A stretch of DNA of 64,000 bases from Aspidapion aeneum (lineage: Eukaryota > Arthropoda > Insecta > Coleoptera > Brentidae): the NCBI GenBank assembly GCA_963576565.1, contig OY755039.1:80351955-80415954 (forward strand), written 5' to 3'. Position numbers and translations under genes: made by a program. Each line of letters begins with the position of its first letter. Position 1 is the stretch's first letter. The notes under the pieces are model-generated. The model ran no database searches and was not told where the DNA came from. It saw only the letters and a list, made by a program, of their open reading frames with translations. This document shows positions 11,594 through 20,740 of this stretch, piece by piece.

Positions 11594-12690
11594 TAAGTTA
11601 TCTATTTAAAGCACGAAATATGCAATTTTGAGGTTATAATAATAAATATTGAAAAAATAGTTTACTGGTATCAGGAATTAAGCCTTTTCCAGTAAATGAA
11701 CACTATGTTTATTTACTGGGATTGGAGTAATATCGAAAAAGTATAGGAAAGTAAGCGTAAACGTAGATATTTTATCAATGCGTTTTAGAAAATAATCACT
11801 AGATGAAATTTAAACAGTAATAGCCAGTGGTTGAACGAAGAAAATTCAATTCGTTCATTTACTAGGATTACATGCATATTAAACATGTCTAGTAGTTGAA
11901 CATAATGATAAATTATGTGTTCATTTTCTGGATATATTCTTTTTAACTTCTAATTGATGGACACGTATGCTTCATTCATATTGTTAAAGTAAGACGGTAG
12001 ATAAGAACTCAAAGTTTGAGAAGCTAATGCTAGAAACTTCTACAGCAATAGACGAACCAAATAATATAAAGAAAAGTTCTATAATGCCGGAGATTGAGAC
12101 TGACATGCCTAGTACAAGTGTGGGTACTGCTGTAAGAAGTCAGGTAAAATAAATAATTAATGATAAAAATATAAATGAAAATCAGATAGAAGAAAAAGAA
12201 CTTGAAACTACCGAGAAAACTACTGAAAAGGAAAAATAAGATTTTGACAATGATGATGAAAAAAAAAGTGACACAAAAGAAGGAAATATAAATATAATTA
12301 GCATTGCAACTATAAAGGACGGAACCGTTATTAATGAAACCCCTCAAAATTCGTGGATTTCTAACTTGGGGCGCACATTTAACTTGGCTTAAAGAAGACG
12401 ATAATAAGAAGGCGACAAAAAAGCGAAAAACTGAAAAGTTACCTTTGCCATAGTATCGAAGAAAGAATAAAATGCCGAAAAAGAAAGAGAAAAGAGAGAA
12501 AAAGAAGTAAAAAAACAGTCCGAAAAACGAAAAGCTGAAAATTCAGAAACCTACAAAACCAAGAAAATTAAAAAGAGGCGCCTTAACCAAGAAAAAAATT
12601 AAGAAAAAAACTTGTTATGATGTAGGATAATATGTCACAGTTGTGAATGAATCATAATGAATAAAACAAAGGAGAATACGATGTGAATAC

Positions 12691-12828
12691 AATGGAGAAA
12701 ATGGCAAAAATCCTTGGAAATGGCCTGAGAAAAGGGATCCAATCTGGTATAAGGAGGCAGATGTAATAAAAAAAATAAGACCTCCGAAATTCAAAAATGC
12801 AAAAGGCATTTACCGAATACTCGACTAG
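12691..12828 (+). pseudogene. Remnant of a transposase-associated C-terminal domain
   Basis: One frame stays open and reads NPWKWPEKRDPIWYKE followed by VIKKIRPPKF and KGIYRI. I associate the pattern W-x-W-P...D-x-x-W-Y...I-x-x-P...G-x-Y with the C-terminal tails of insect pogo/CENP-B-like transposase proteins, but that is from general knowledge and not a search. Upstream, from about 12000, broken frames are rich in Lys/Glu and Ser/Thr, as expected for the linker of such proteins. The DDE catalytic part is not visible. Confidence 0.4.
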
Positions 12829-13626
12829 AACTTAATTTTTTTAAAAGTTAATTTTTTAGTATATACTTATATTTTTTCATTTTTTGCTTATTACTTTCAT
12901 ATCTTAAAATAAGGATTTTACAGTTTTTATTTGTCTAATTATATTTTTTGTAAGTTAAATTTAATTCTTTAATGTTTAATTTTTTACTTTTAATAAACGG
13001 AATTTTACAAGAATTTATAGGTATTTTCTCACAGAAATAGATTTTCTAAATACATCAACAGAATCCTCCGACATTTGTTTAGGTAATTGAAAACCAAAAA
13101 CCTTGAAAAACCTATAAAATCAATTTTATCAATTTATTGTTAAGAAGGAATGCATTGTTCATTCACTGGATAATCGACTTTTATTTACTAGACTTTAATG
13201 TTCATTCACTAGGAAATTGCGTTTGGCAGAGTTTTATTATAAAAATAAAATATTTATAAAAGATTTATTGCATCGTAGCCTATTTTATTAGGTAAACAAA
13301 CTCTTGCTAGCCCTGATGTCCGACAAATTTGAAATAAATAATAGTATTTACTTAAACCATGAATTTTATAAAACAAAGTATCTCTTAACGGTTCATTCAC
13401 TGGCACATTTACCCTACATAGCATATTTTCATACACACCTAAATTCCACCTAAAGAGACAAGTCATTATTTGTTGTGGCCTCATCCATTGAACAAGCGAG
13501 CTCTATGGTTTCAATTGCTTTTAAAAATTCAGCGATGGAAGGTTTTTGTCTAGGAATTTCTTCACTCTCATCTTGCTCCTTAGAAAAGCTCTACTACAAC
13601 GTTCTAATAGTATGTATGTATTATAT

Positions 13627-13864
13627 TAGGAACTTATTGCAATAAAGCCAGGCAGTAATTGAGACAGTTTCACATTGAAAACTGACAGTTGATCTTTCAA
13701 AATTGACATACCAAAGTCGAATTTATAAATCCAGTCGTTTATTTTCCATTAATAATGGCGGCACTGTTAATTCCGCCTTTTACAATATAACGAGGCCTAA
13801 TTTTGAAAGAGAGAGATAGTGCCCGGCACTATTATTGCCTGGCTTTATTGCAATAAGTCCCTAT
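13627..13864. mobile_element. MITE with ~33 bp inverted ends
   Basis: The left end GGAACTTATTGCAATAAAGC continuing CAGGCAGTAAT is mirrored by ATTATTGCCTGGCTTTATTG continuing CAATAAGTCC. The flanks are TTA/TA-rich, so either a Harbinger-type TTA or a mariner-type TA duplication is possible. The interior includes GAGAGAGATA and has no coding frame. Confidence 0.75.
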
Positions 13865-13924
13865 TACCTACTTAGGAAAATCCCCAGGGGAATCCCAAAA
13901 GATCACACAATAGCGGCTAACGCT

Positions 13925-14110
13925 TGATATAAGTTCTGTTCCATCAAACAGTTCTACGGTAATAGAACCGTCCAAAAAATCCCAATGCGCGCGCAATGCA
14001 GTACAAGGAGTACGAGGACTGTTTTAAAACGGTTTGGGTTAGATGGAACGACCAAATAACTGTCCCAAAACAGAATGCTGTTCGATTTACTTCAGGCACG
14101 TGATCATATG
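13925..14110. repeat. Dispersed 'GATGGAAC...AACTGTCCCA' repeat (second copy near 36500-36660)
   Basis: The words TTCCATCAAAC, GATGGAACGA and AACTGTCCCAAAACAG here recur as GATGGAACGG, GACTGTCCCATAACAG and GTCAAACGCTTTGATGGAAC at 36500-36660. Each copy has internal inverted symmetry. Borders and class are not determined. Confidence 0.45.
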
Positions 14111-14318
14111 CGAGAGAGTTAAATTCAAAATCACGTGACTAAAAGAAAGGGTCGGTTTGGCGTCTCACTTAAAGATAAATCGAAGACAACGTATGAATTC
14201 GAGAGCACGAAATTAAAGTTGCACACAGAAAGGATTACACAATTACATAGGATTATCATAATATATTTTTAATTTTAGTTCTTTAAAATGCAGATAAAAT
14301 TACATCAATTTAATTTAT

Positions 14319-14846
14319 ACAGGGTGTAACTAAAAAAGTGTAAAACATTTAAGGGGATGATTCCTCATCGAAAAAAAGATGGGATCTTTCGTAAAAAGAA
14401 ACTATATTGGAGCATCCCTTGTCAAGATACCGCCCCTTAAAGGGGGTACATAACATTTATGACGATGTATCTCTGTAGTTGTTCGTGAAATAATTTTTTG
14501 CTGCGAACTGGTTTATTTTGGGCAAAAAATCCAAGAGACATTTTTTATTTACAATGAAACAGGCCATCGGAAATACATTTTTAAATGGAAAACAAATAAT
14601 AAGACAAAAAATTAAATTGGAAATAAATTTTACGGGTTGCGTTTTCCACCCCTTACAACCATGGGGTAAACCAAATTCATTACCGGCTAATTGTCTTTTT
14701 GGTAGTAGAAAATTTTATGTACCCCCTTTAAGGGGCTGTATCTTAACAAGGGATGCTCCAATGAAGTTTCTTTATATGAAAGATCCTATCTTTTTTTGAT
14801 GCGGAATCACCCCCTAATGTTTTACACTTATTTAGTTACACCCTGT
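14319..14846. mobile_element. ~530 bp foldback MITE with ACAGGGTGTAACTA ends
   Basis: The left arm (ACAGGGTGTAACTAAAAAAG, then ATTCCTCATCG, GGAGCATCCCTTGT, CCTTAAAGGGGG) is repeated as the right arm in reverse: CCCCCTTTAAGGGG, ACAAGGGATGCTCC, GGAATCACCCC, TAGTTACACCCTGT. The arms pair for roughly 150 bp. The flanking TA is consistent with a mariner-type MITE. The 93-codon open frame inside is not credited as a gene. Confidence 0.75.
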
Positions 14847-15057
14847 ATTCACAAACTATAAACCACTACAGACTGCCTAATAAACTAAATATACCAAAAA
14901 TTAAAACGAACTTGCATTAGCACATATTTTTGGGCGAAACTTGTGAAAATATATTTATTTTTTCTAATGTCACAAGTTTTATGTGAAATTTATATATTTA
15001 TTTATTTGTATTTTCTAATTTGATTTTTATAAAATATTTGTGAAATTACCTACATAT

Positions 15058-15488
15058 TGTTACAAATTTAAGTTATTTAAATTTTATAGTTAGAATTTAT
15101 TTAGGTTTAGTGTAGTATTAGGTTGACGTATTTTATGGTTGTATTCTTAATCTAGGTTTTAGTTGCATTATCTGTGACAAACTGGTATGCGAACGGTCCG
15201 GTTCTAGAAAAGGGTGGAATGATTCCGAATCGAACAAGGATGGAAAATTCTCGAATAGTAGGCATACCCTTATATATAGGGCCGGCCGTCGTGCATGAGT
15301 CAGTCAGAGATAACCAATGGTAGTGATCGCTAGATGTTAACGCGAAGTTAATAGGCGTATTAAAGTAGTGAATTATTAGCAAGTTATTAGTAAGTTTAAG
15401 TGCGTGTTTTGTACATAATTTGTCGGAATAAATTGACGTATCGTTTTCAACAATTGCGAGTTTTAATTGTTGTGGAGAACCCGTAACA
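15058..15488 (+). repeat. Gypsy 5' LTR
   Basis: Begins TGTTAC and ends GTAACA, a 6 bp inverted terminal match. It is nearly identical to 35409-35839. It contains a TATA box and initiator-like motif (15271-15304). Two TTCnnGAA dyads lie upstream of the TATA box, at 15202-15209 and 15248-15255. Confidence 0.95.
15271..15304 (+). promoter_or_regulatory. LTR core promoter: TATATATA plus TCAGT initiator
   Basis: TATATATA begins at 15271, and TCAGT at 15300-15304 has its A 31 bases downstream of the TATA start. That is the spacing expected of an arthropod TATA/Inr promoter. In the 3' LTR the TATA box is kept (about 35622), but the initiator copy reads TCAAT. Confidence 0.65.
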
Positions 15489-15490
15489 AA

Positions 15491-15507
15491 TGGTGTCAGA
15501 AGTGAGA
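15491..15507 (+). other. Gypsy primer-binding site, tRNA-Leu type
   Basis: TGGTGTCAGAAGTGAGA starts two bases after the LTR end. It matches the complement of the 3' end of animal tRNA-Leu (CCA plus the TGACA/CTTCT acceptor-stem region) except for one apparent mismatch. Assignment is from memory of tRNA sequences, not from a search. Confidence 0.75.
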
Positions 15508-15518
15508 TTAAAAGAAAT

Positions 15519-15575
15519 AAATAGTGCAAAGACTATCCTTACATAGTACCACCGGCTAGGACAATTGAAAAGAAG
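15519..15575 (+). repeat. First half of a duplicated ~85 bp Gypsy leader unit
   Basis: AATAGTGCAAAGACTATCC through GGCTAGGACAATTG is the left part of leader unit 1. Its right part, AACAGTAAGTGATTTTGCCAG, resumes at 19966 after the LINE. Unit 2 starts at 20001 with almost the same left part (CTACCC for CTATCC), is split by the BEL element after position 20035, and resumes at about 29868. So the ancestral Gypsy leader had this unit in tandem, and each copy later took a separate insertion. Confidence 0.8.
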
Positions 15576-15777
15576 CACGCAAGCAAGTGATACACACATT
15601 TTTGCGCTCCTGAAGTTTAACCTTTTTTGGTGGGAAAAAGTACACCGATTTTTGTAATTTTTTCGCAGTAGTGAGTTGTGAATATCTCCTGCATGGTGAT
15701 GTAATTAAATTTCCAGAAAGCAGCTGCCAAAGGTAATAATTTGATTAAAATTAAGCCTTATCACTTATAACAAAAAA

Positions 15778-16905
15778 ATGCCTACTTGCGAAGAATGCCA
15801 AGATACGATAAGCTCGAGAAATAAAAAGGTTTTTTGTAGCCAATGCAAAAAACCTTATCATTCCACCTGTGTTCATGAATCCGAGAACCTAGTTACTTTG
15901 TTGGCGGAGATCCCCGGTCTTTCCTGGCGATGTGATCGCTGTGTTGCCGATTGTATTACATTGAATCAGCAGGAAATAAAAAACCTAATAGAAAGCAAAG
16001 TTCAAGAAGCGTTACAAGCTCTCAACACTACCTTCGAAAGCCTAAAATTCGACATTATGAATATTGCCGCTGATAAACTTGCATTACTTTCAAATGAATT
16101 GCAACCACCTGCGCAATCCAAGCAAAAAAAGTACTCAGAAATTCTTAAAAATAACACTCAGCCTGCCGTCCTGATCAAGCCTAAAAATGAATCTCAAACA
16201 AACGATCAAACTAAAAAAGCGCTTCTAGAAAACATCAACCCTGTGGAAGAAAATTTTGCCTTTACGAAAATCAAGCACACAAGCAAAGGTGGAGTCCTTA
16301 TTGCCTGCAAAAATTCGGAGGATAAGGACAGATTTAAAACCCTAGCAGAGGAAAATTTATCCGAAGAATATGAAGTCCGCGAAATACATGGAATTAATCC
16401 CAGAGTCAGAATCGTCGGTTTTACAGAATGCCTCTCAGATGAACAATTATCCACAATTTTAATTAAACTAAATTCTGATATTTTTCATAAAAACTCACAG
16501 CTAAAAGTAATAAGCATTAACAAGACACGTAACAAGAATAATCTCTTTCAAGCTCTCTTGCAAATCGATAGGTCCACCTACGAAAAGCTACTTAAATTCG
16601 GTAATGTCTTTGTAGGGTATGATAGCTGCACAGTCTATGACGGTCTTACTATTCCGCGTTGTTTTAACTGTAACGAATTTTACCACTCATCTAAAAACTG
16701 CGAAAAAACTGTCTCTTGTCCAAGATGTGGCAAAATTCATGACGTTAAAGACTGCAAATCTGATAACCTACAGTGCACCAACTGCATAAAACTTAAAAAG
16801 GACGATGACAGCATCAAAATTGATCATGCCGTATGGGATACTAATAAATGCACTGCATATAAAAACGCAATAACTAGACTGCAAAAAAACATCATGCAAC
16901 AATAG
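15778..16905 (+). CDS. LINE ORF1 protein: PHD-like finger, coiled coil, zinc knuckles
   Basis: This 375-residue RNA-binding/chaperone-type protein of the LINE acts with its own transcript in ribonucleoprotein particles. The N-terminus (about 4-60) has a C4HC3 PHD-like pattern: CEEC, CSQC, H..C and WRCDRC. A Lys/Gln-rich, likely helical section follows (about 65-150). Then comes a globular part (about 160-280) with GGVLIACKN and INPRVRIVGF, resembling the RRM-like cores of ORF1 proteins. At the C-terminus (about 290-345) are three Cys/His knuckles: CFNCNEFYHSSKNC, CPRCGKIHDVKDC and a partial CTNC. The ATG at 15778 is preceded by an A-rich context and is the first in frame. The frame ends at TAG 16903-16905 and is followed, in the same frame, by ORF2. 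Confidence 0.85.
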   Translation: MPTCEECQDTISSRNKKVFCSQCKKPYHSTCVHESENLVTLLAEIPGLSWRCDRCVADCITLNQQEIKNLIESKVQEALQALNTTFESLKFDIMNIAADKLALLSNELQPPAQSKQKKYSEILKNNTQPAVLIKPKNESQTNDQTKKALLENINPVEENFAFTKIKHTSKGGVLIACKNSEDKDRFKTLAEENLSEEYEVREIHGINPRVRIVGFTECLSDEQLSTILIKLNSDIFHKNSQLKVISINKTRNKNNLFQALLQIDRSTYEKLLKFGNVFVGYDSCTVYDGLTIPRCFNCNEFYHSSKNCEKTVSCPRCGKIHDVKDCKSDNLQCTNCIKLKKDDDSIKIDHAVWDTNKCTAYKNAITRLQKNIMQQ

Positions 16906-19791
16906 CAAACAAATCTCCCACCTAAATCAGATTCCGTTGATTTTTCACTTTATTACCAGAACTGTCAGGGACTTAGAAGTAAAACTGGCAACCTCTTACT
17001 TTCAACCTATACATGCGACTATGATGTGATTTCATTCACTGAAACTTGGCTGGTTCCTGACATTTCTGATAGAGAGTTTATGAACACTAATTTTAACGTT
17101 TACCGCCTTGATAGAGATAGAAAGACAACAGGCCTGACAAGGGGTGGGGGTGTTCTTTTAGCGGTTAATAACATCTTGCAATCTTCTCAAGTTATTTTTC
17201 CTACATCAATAATTACACTGATTCCCAGGTTTGCGGACATTGTTGGAGTAAAAATCCATTTTCAGAAATCATTCATATATATTTTCACAATATACATACA
17301 ACCTCCGGTACGCCCCACGGATATAGAGAGTATTCTCGACTTTTTTATTGCACTTGATATTATTCCTAACAACAAAGTTATAATCCTCGGTGACTTTAAT
17401 GTCCCGCAATATGCGAACTTTCTAGACTTCCAAAATAAACACCAATTTACTGACACTCTGGTAATTAAATTAAATGACTTTATGAGCATATTTCAACTGA
17501 CGCAGATGAACTTTCAGCGAAACTCGATAAATCGAATCCTTGACTTAGTTTTACAGAAAGATGTTAACCTAATATGCACAAGAGCAACTGACGTACTGGT
17601 TCGTGAACATGACGACCATCCGGCTCTAAATGTTCACGTTACCGGACTGGCTGAAGAAACTAATCTGTCTAATATTAATTCACAAACAGTATACAACTTT
17701 CGAAAGGCTAATTTTCCAGCTTTATATCTGCAACTCTCGAACACAGACTGGGGTTTTTTGAATGACTTTGAGGATTTAGACCAAATGAGTCAGCAACTAT
17801 ACATATACATTTACGGTATTTTTGAAAAACTGGTTCCAAAATATTCAAAAAATGCCAAAAAGCGGCAGTTTCCTCCTTGGTTTACGCCCGATATCATTAA
17901 AAATATATATAAAAAAGAAAGGCTGCGAAAAGTAAATAAAGAAAATCCAAATCCTGACACCTACCGAGAATTTAGTCAATTAAGAGCATATTTAAAACTA
18001 GAAATAAAAAAACTACACCTGGAATTCATACATACCGCTGAAAATAACATAAAGAGCGATCCCTCAAAATTCTGGTCTTTCATAAACAGCCAAAAAACAA
18101 CGTCATCAATTCCTAGCGTAATGTACCACGATAACACTGAATATGACTCTATGCAATCCATTTCGCAGGGTTTTTCAGACTATTTTAAGAGCGTTTTTAA
18201 CGACAACCCCGTACAACCTCCTCAGAATCACACGGCAAATAATAATTCCCCCTGTATTTGCATAACAGATTTCTCAAATACGGAAGTTGAAAATGCTCTT
18301 GGAAAGCTTAAACCTAAATTAACAGCGGGTCCAGACTCCATACCAAGTTTTATTATACGAGATTGCGCCTCCATTTTCGCGGTTCCCTTGTGTAAATTAT
18401 ATAACAAATGCCTCAGTGAGTCGAGAATACCCTCCTCGTGGAAGGTCAGCAAGGTGTGTCCCATTTTTAAATCTGACAATAAATCTTATATTAAAAATTA
18501 CAGACCTATAACTATAATTAACAACTTTTTGAAAGCCTTTGAATTTCTCTTGCATAAGTCTATCTACCCCTCTGTGAATAATATTTTATCACCTAATCAA
18601 CACGGCTTCATTAAAGGACGTTCTACTGTTACCAATCTTCTGTCTATAACACAAACCATTTCTCAAACTATTCACGCAGGTCAACAGCTCGACGTCATAT
18701 ATACAGATTTTTCTAAGGCGTTCGACAGACTTGACACCGGCGTGCTCTTAACAACCTTAAAAAATTTCGGTTTTAACATACCATTATTAAACCTAATAAA
18801 ATCTTGCTTAAGCAACAGACGCCAACACGTGTATGTAAATGGTGTTAGGTCTGCCGAATACCTTGTCAGCTCCGGCGTACCACAGGGCTCTGTGCTGGGA
18901 CCTCTTTTTTTCGACATCTTCATAGATGGTTTGGGAAGGGGCCTCGGTTCATCCAGCCTTTCATATGCTGACGATTTTAAAACATTCAGAGTAATAGGTG
19001 ACGTCTCTGACTGTATAGCTCTTCAAAATGATCTAAATGCAATCCAGAATTGGTGCGTTCAAAACGGCCTACCTCTTAACATTGCTAAATGCAAAGTAAT
19101 GACGTACACAAATAAAACTACATATCTAACGTATGACTATGCTATAAATGGCCAAGTCCTGAAGAGGCCGGAAACCATACGCGACCTAGGAGTAATTTTT
19201 GACAAGAAACTATCATTCTCTTCTCATATTGAAGATATTACATCAGCTGCATCGAGAATGTACGGTTTCATTGTTCGCATCTCAAAAGAATTAACTAACA
19301 TCTCAGCACTCAAGAGTCTTTACTTTGCTTATATTAGATCAAAGCTCGAATATGCGTCTATTGTCTGGAATCCACATCAAATTAACCAAATAGAAGACCT
19401 CGAGAGAATTCAAAGGCGTTTCTTAAAATTTTTATCCTTTAAAGTAGATGGAACCTATCCCGCTCAAGGAATCCCTCAAAACCAACTTCTCGCCAGATTC
19501 GATATTCCATCTCTAAACAGCAGAAGACAGTACGCATCTCAGGCAACCTTACATAAAATTTTAAACAATCAAATAGACTGTGCAGACTTATTAGCCCAAC
19601 TAAACTTCATAATCCCGCGCCAGGGATCGAGACAACTATCCACTTTCTATCTGCCAACGCCTAGACTAAATGTTTTAAAGTATTCACCGCTTTATACAAT
19701 GTGCGACATTTGTAACAATACTCCAGCTATCGATATATTTAATACCAATTTAAAACAGCTCAGAAATACGCACTTGCAAAATAATGCCTAA
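16906..19791 (+). CDS. LINE ORF2: AP-endonuclease and reverse transcriptase
   Basis: About 961 sense codons are open from immediately after the ORF1 TAG. An APE-type endonuclease comes first: YYQNCQGLRSK, SFTETWL, RGGGVLLAV, ILGDFNVP, RILDLVLQ and HDDHPAL supply the expected Asn, Glu, Asp/Asn and His residues. The reverse transcriptase follows, with TAGPDSIPSFII, NYRPITIINNFLKAFE, QHGFIKGRST, IYTDFSKAFDRLD, GVPQGSVLGP and LSYADDFKTF (YADD catalytic pair). It ends with a C-terminal domain of the usual thumb/connection type. It nicks target DNA and primes cDNA from the LINE RNA. No ATG occurs in frame before the endonuclease core, so a start independent of ORF1 is not evident. I see no internal stop, so this copy looks intact at protein level. 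Confidence 0.9.
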   Translation, partial: QTNLPPKSDSVDFSLYYQNCQGLRSKTGNLLLSTYTCDYDVISFTETWLVPDISDREFMNTNFNVYRLDRDRKTTGLTRGGGVLLAVNNILQSSQVIFPTSIITLIPRFADIVGVKIHFQKSFIYIFTIYIQPPVRPTDIESILDFFIALDIIPNNKVIILGDFNVPQYANFLDFQNKHQFTDTLVIKLNDFMSIFQLTQMNFQRNSINRILDLVLQKDVNLICTRATDVLVREHDDHPALNVHVTGLAEETNLSNINSQTVYNFRKANFPALYLQLSNTDWGFLNDFEDLDQMSQQLYIYIYGIFEKLVPKYSKNAKKRQFPPWFTPDIIKNIYKKERLRKVNKENPNPDTYREFSQLRAYLKLEIKKLHLEFIHTAENNIKSDPSKFWSFINSQKTTSSIPSVMYHDNTEYDSMQSISQGFSDYFKSVFNDNPVQPPQNHTANNNSPCICITDFSNTEVENALGKLKPKLTAGPDSIPSFIIRDCASIFAVPLCKLYNKCLSESRIPSSWKVSKVCPIFKSDNKSYIKNYRPITIINNFLKAFEFLLHKSIYPSVNNILSPNQHGFIKGRSTVTNLLSITQTISQTIHAGQQLDVIYTDFSKAFDRLDTGVLLTTLKNFGFNIPLLNLIKSCLSNRRQHVYVNGVRSAEYLVSSGVPQGSVLGPLFFDIFIDGLGRGLGSSSLSYADDFKTFRVIGDVSDCIALQNDLNAIQNWCVQNGLPLNIAKCKVMTYTNKTTYLTYDYAINGQVLKRPETIRDLGVIFDKKLSFSSHIEDITSAASRMYGFIVRISKELTNISALKSLYFAYIRSKLEYASIVWNPHQINQIEDLERIQRRFLKFLSFKVDGTYPAQGIPQNQLLARFDIPSLNSRRQYASQATLHKILNNQIDCADLLAQLNFIIPRQGSRQLSTFYLPTPRLNVLKYSPLYTMCDICNNTPAIDIFNTNLKQLRNTHLQNNA

Positions 19792-20035
19792 AAGTCCAAC
19801 CTATTCTTGTACATCTAATTAATGCTTAAGACTACCTTTACTTGTATGCTACTTTTATTGTATATTTATGTAACTCTCATTTATTCCTGTCATTGTAATT
19901 GGGTTCGCCCGTAATGATATGGTAAATAAAAATAAAAAATAAAAATAAAATAAAAATAAAAGAAGAACAGTAAGTGATTTTGCCAGAATATTCAGAACTG
20001 AATAGTGCAAAGACTACCCTTACATAGTACCACCG

Positions 20036-20508
20036 TGTTATGCCCGCAGTAAGAAAAACGATAACTGCAATGGACTGTATATATTTTAATTAATGAAAGC
20101 GCGAACAAACATAAATATATTGATATAAAATTACGAAATAATTAAAAGGTCCATAGGTTAATTGTGGGTACCACACAACGGAAATCAGAAACAAAGCACT
20201 CACCAGTTTACAGCCAATTTCTCCACGTTCCAAGGGGCCCCTGTCTGGATCTAATGATGTCACCACGTAGCTGAAGGGCTGAAGTTTCTAGTTCTATGCT
20301 TCAGTACACCAAAATCGAGCACTTTCAAGTGTAGAAATTTGAAATAGTTGGAGAAAGTAAATTAACACGCCATTTCTCGAGGCGGTCGAAAAAGGATCTC
20401 CCTGATTCTTGGTGCGCATGTCCAAATGCGCGAAAAATGCACTCTGTCCGTCATCCAATTGTGTGGTTTTAAAATAAAAATAACCGCGAAATTTAGCGGG
20501 AGCTAACA
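20036..20508 (-). repeat. BEL copy A 3' LTR
   Basis: TGTTATGCCCGCAGTAAG at the left edge and GGGAGCTAACA at the right edge (plus-strand reading). Homologous to 29417-29867 and, in reverse complement, to 54089-54559 and 60632-61102. Confidence 0.9.
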
Positions 20509-20740
20509 TAACTGCGCTCCAAAACCCACAATTTTAGAATCTCAACCGGACAGATATAGATATAAGAAAAATGATCGACCGATAAATATAAATGAATGAA
20601 AACAGATAAGTATCGTAAGTTTATTTAGAGATAACGAAAACCCGAAAAAGTCAAAACAAACAAACAAAATTAAAAAAAAAAATAAAGAATTACCTATTGT
20701 AATAATTGACTTCAATAGGTAGAAAAAATTAAAATTACTT

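Larger units (their letters stand above)
10304..13414 (+). mobile_element. Decayed pogo-like DNA transposon with TAGGGT ends
   Basis: The left end (TA)GGGTCAACATACCACTAGATG, followed by CCAGTGAATGAAC, is mirrored at the right by GTTCATTCACTGGCACATTTACCC(TA). A TA dinucleotide flanks each side. Variants of (C)CAGT(G/A)AATGAAC and CACTAGATGAAC recur inside both ends, mostly between 11690 and 11930 and between 13140 and 13210. A separate TA-flanked MITE (10608-11593) is inserted in the left part. The only coding trace is a transposase-tail-like frame at 12691-12828 plus broken acidic/basic frames from about 12000. Confidence 0.6.
15576..19957 (+). mobile_element. Near full-length Jockey/CR1-type LINE
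   Basis: An ~8 bp target duplication AAAAGAAG lies at 15568-15575 and 19958-19965. The element has a ~200 bp 5' UTR, ORF1, ORF2 (endonuclease plus RT), a ~120 bp 3' UTR and an A-rich tail of AAAAT/TAAA repeats. It is inserted in the leader of the Gypsy element. The pre-insertion site can be read in the second leader unit, where ACAATTG is followed directly by a GAAAAACAGTAAG-like sequence. The clade call (Jockey/CR1 supergroup) rests on RT motif style and ORF1 layout, not on phylogeny. Confidence 0.9.

Noticed and set aside
12030..12347. 105-codon Phe-rich minus-strand frame
   Set aside because: Antisense of A-rich, Lys/Glu-coding transposon sequence; composition artefact.
15152..15529. 125-codon minus-strand frame and its partner at 35503-35805
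   Set aside because: Both lie within the Gypsy LTRs in antisense; they are open by chance and have no protein features.
19990..20040. A ~35 bp target duplication flanking the LINE (AATAGTGCAAAG... repeated at 15519 and 20001)
   Set aside because: The repeats are two units of a duplicated Gypsy leader. The actual LINE duplication is the 8 bp AAAAGAAG.
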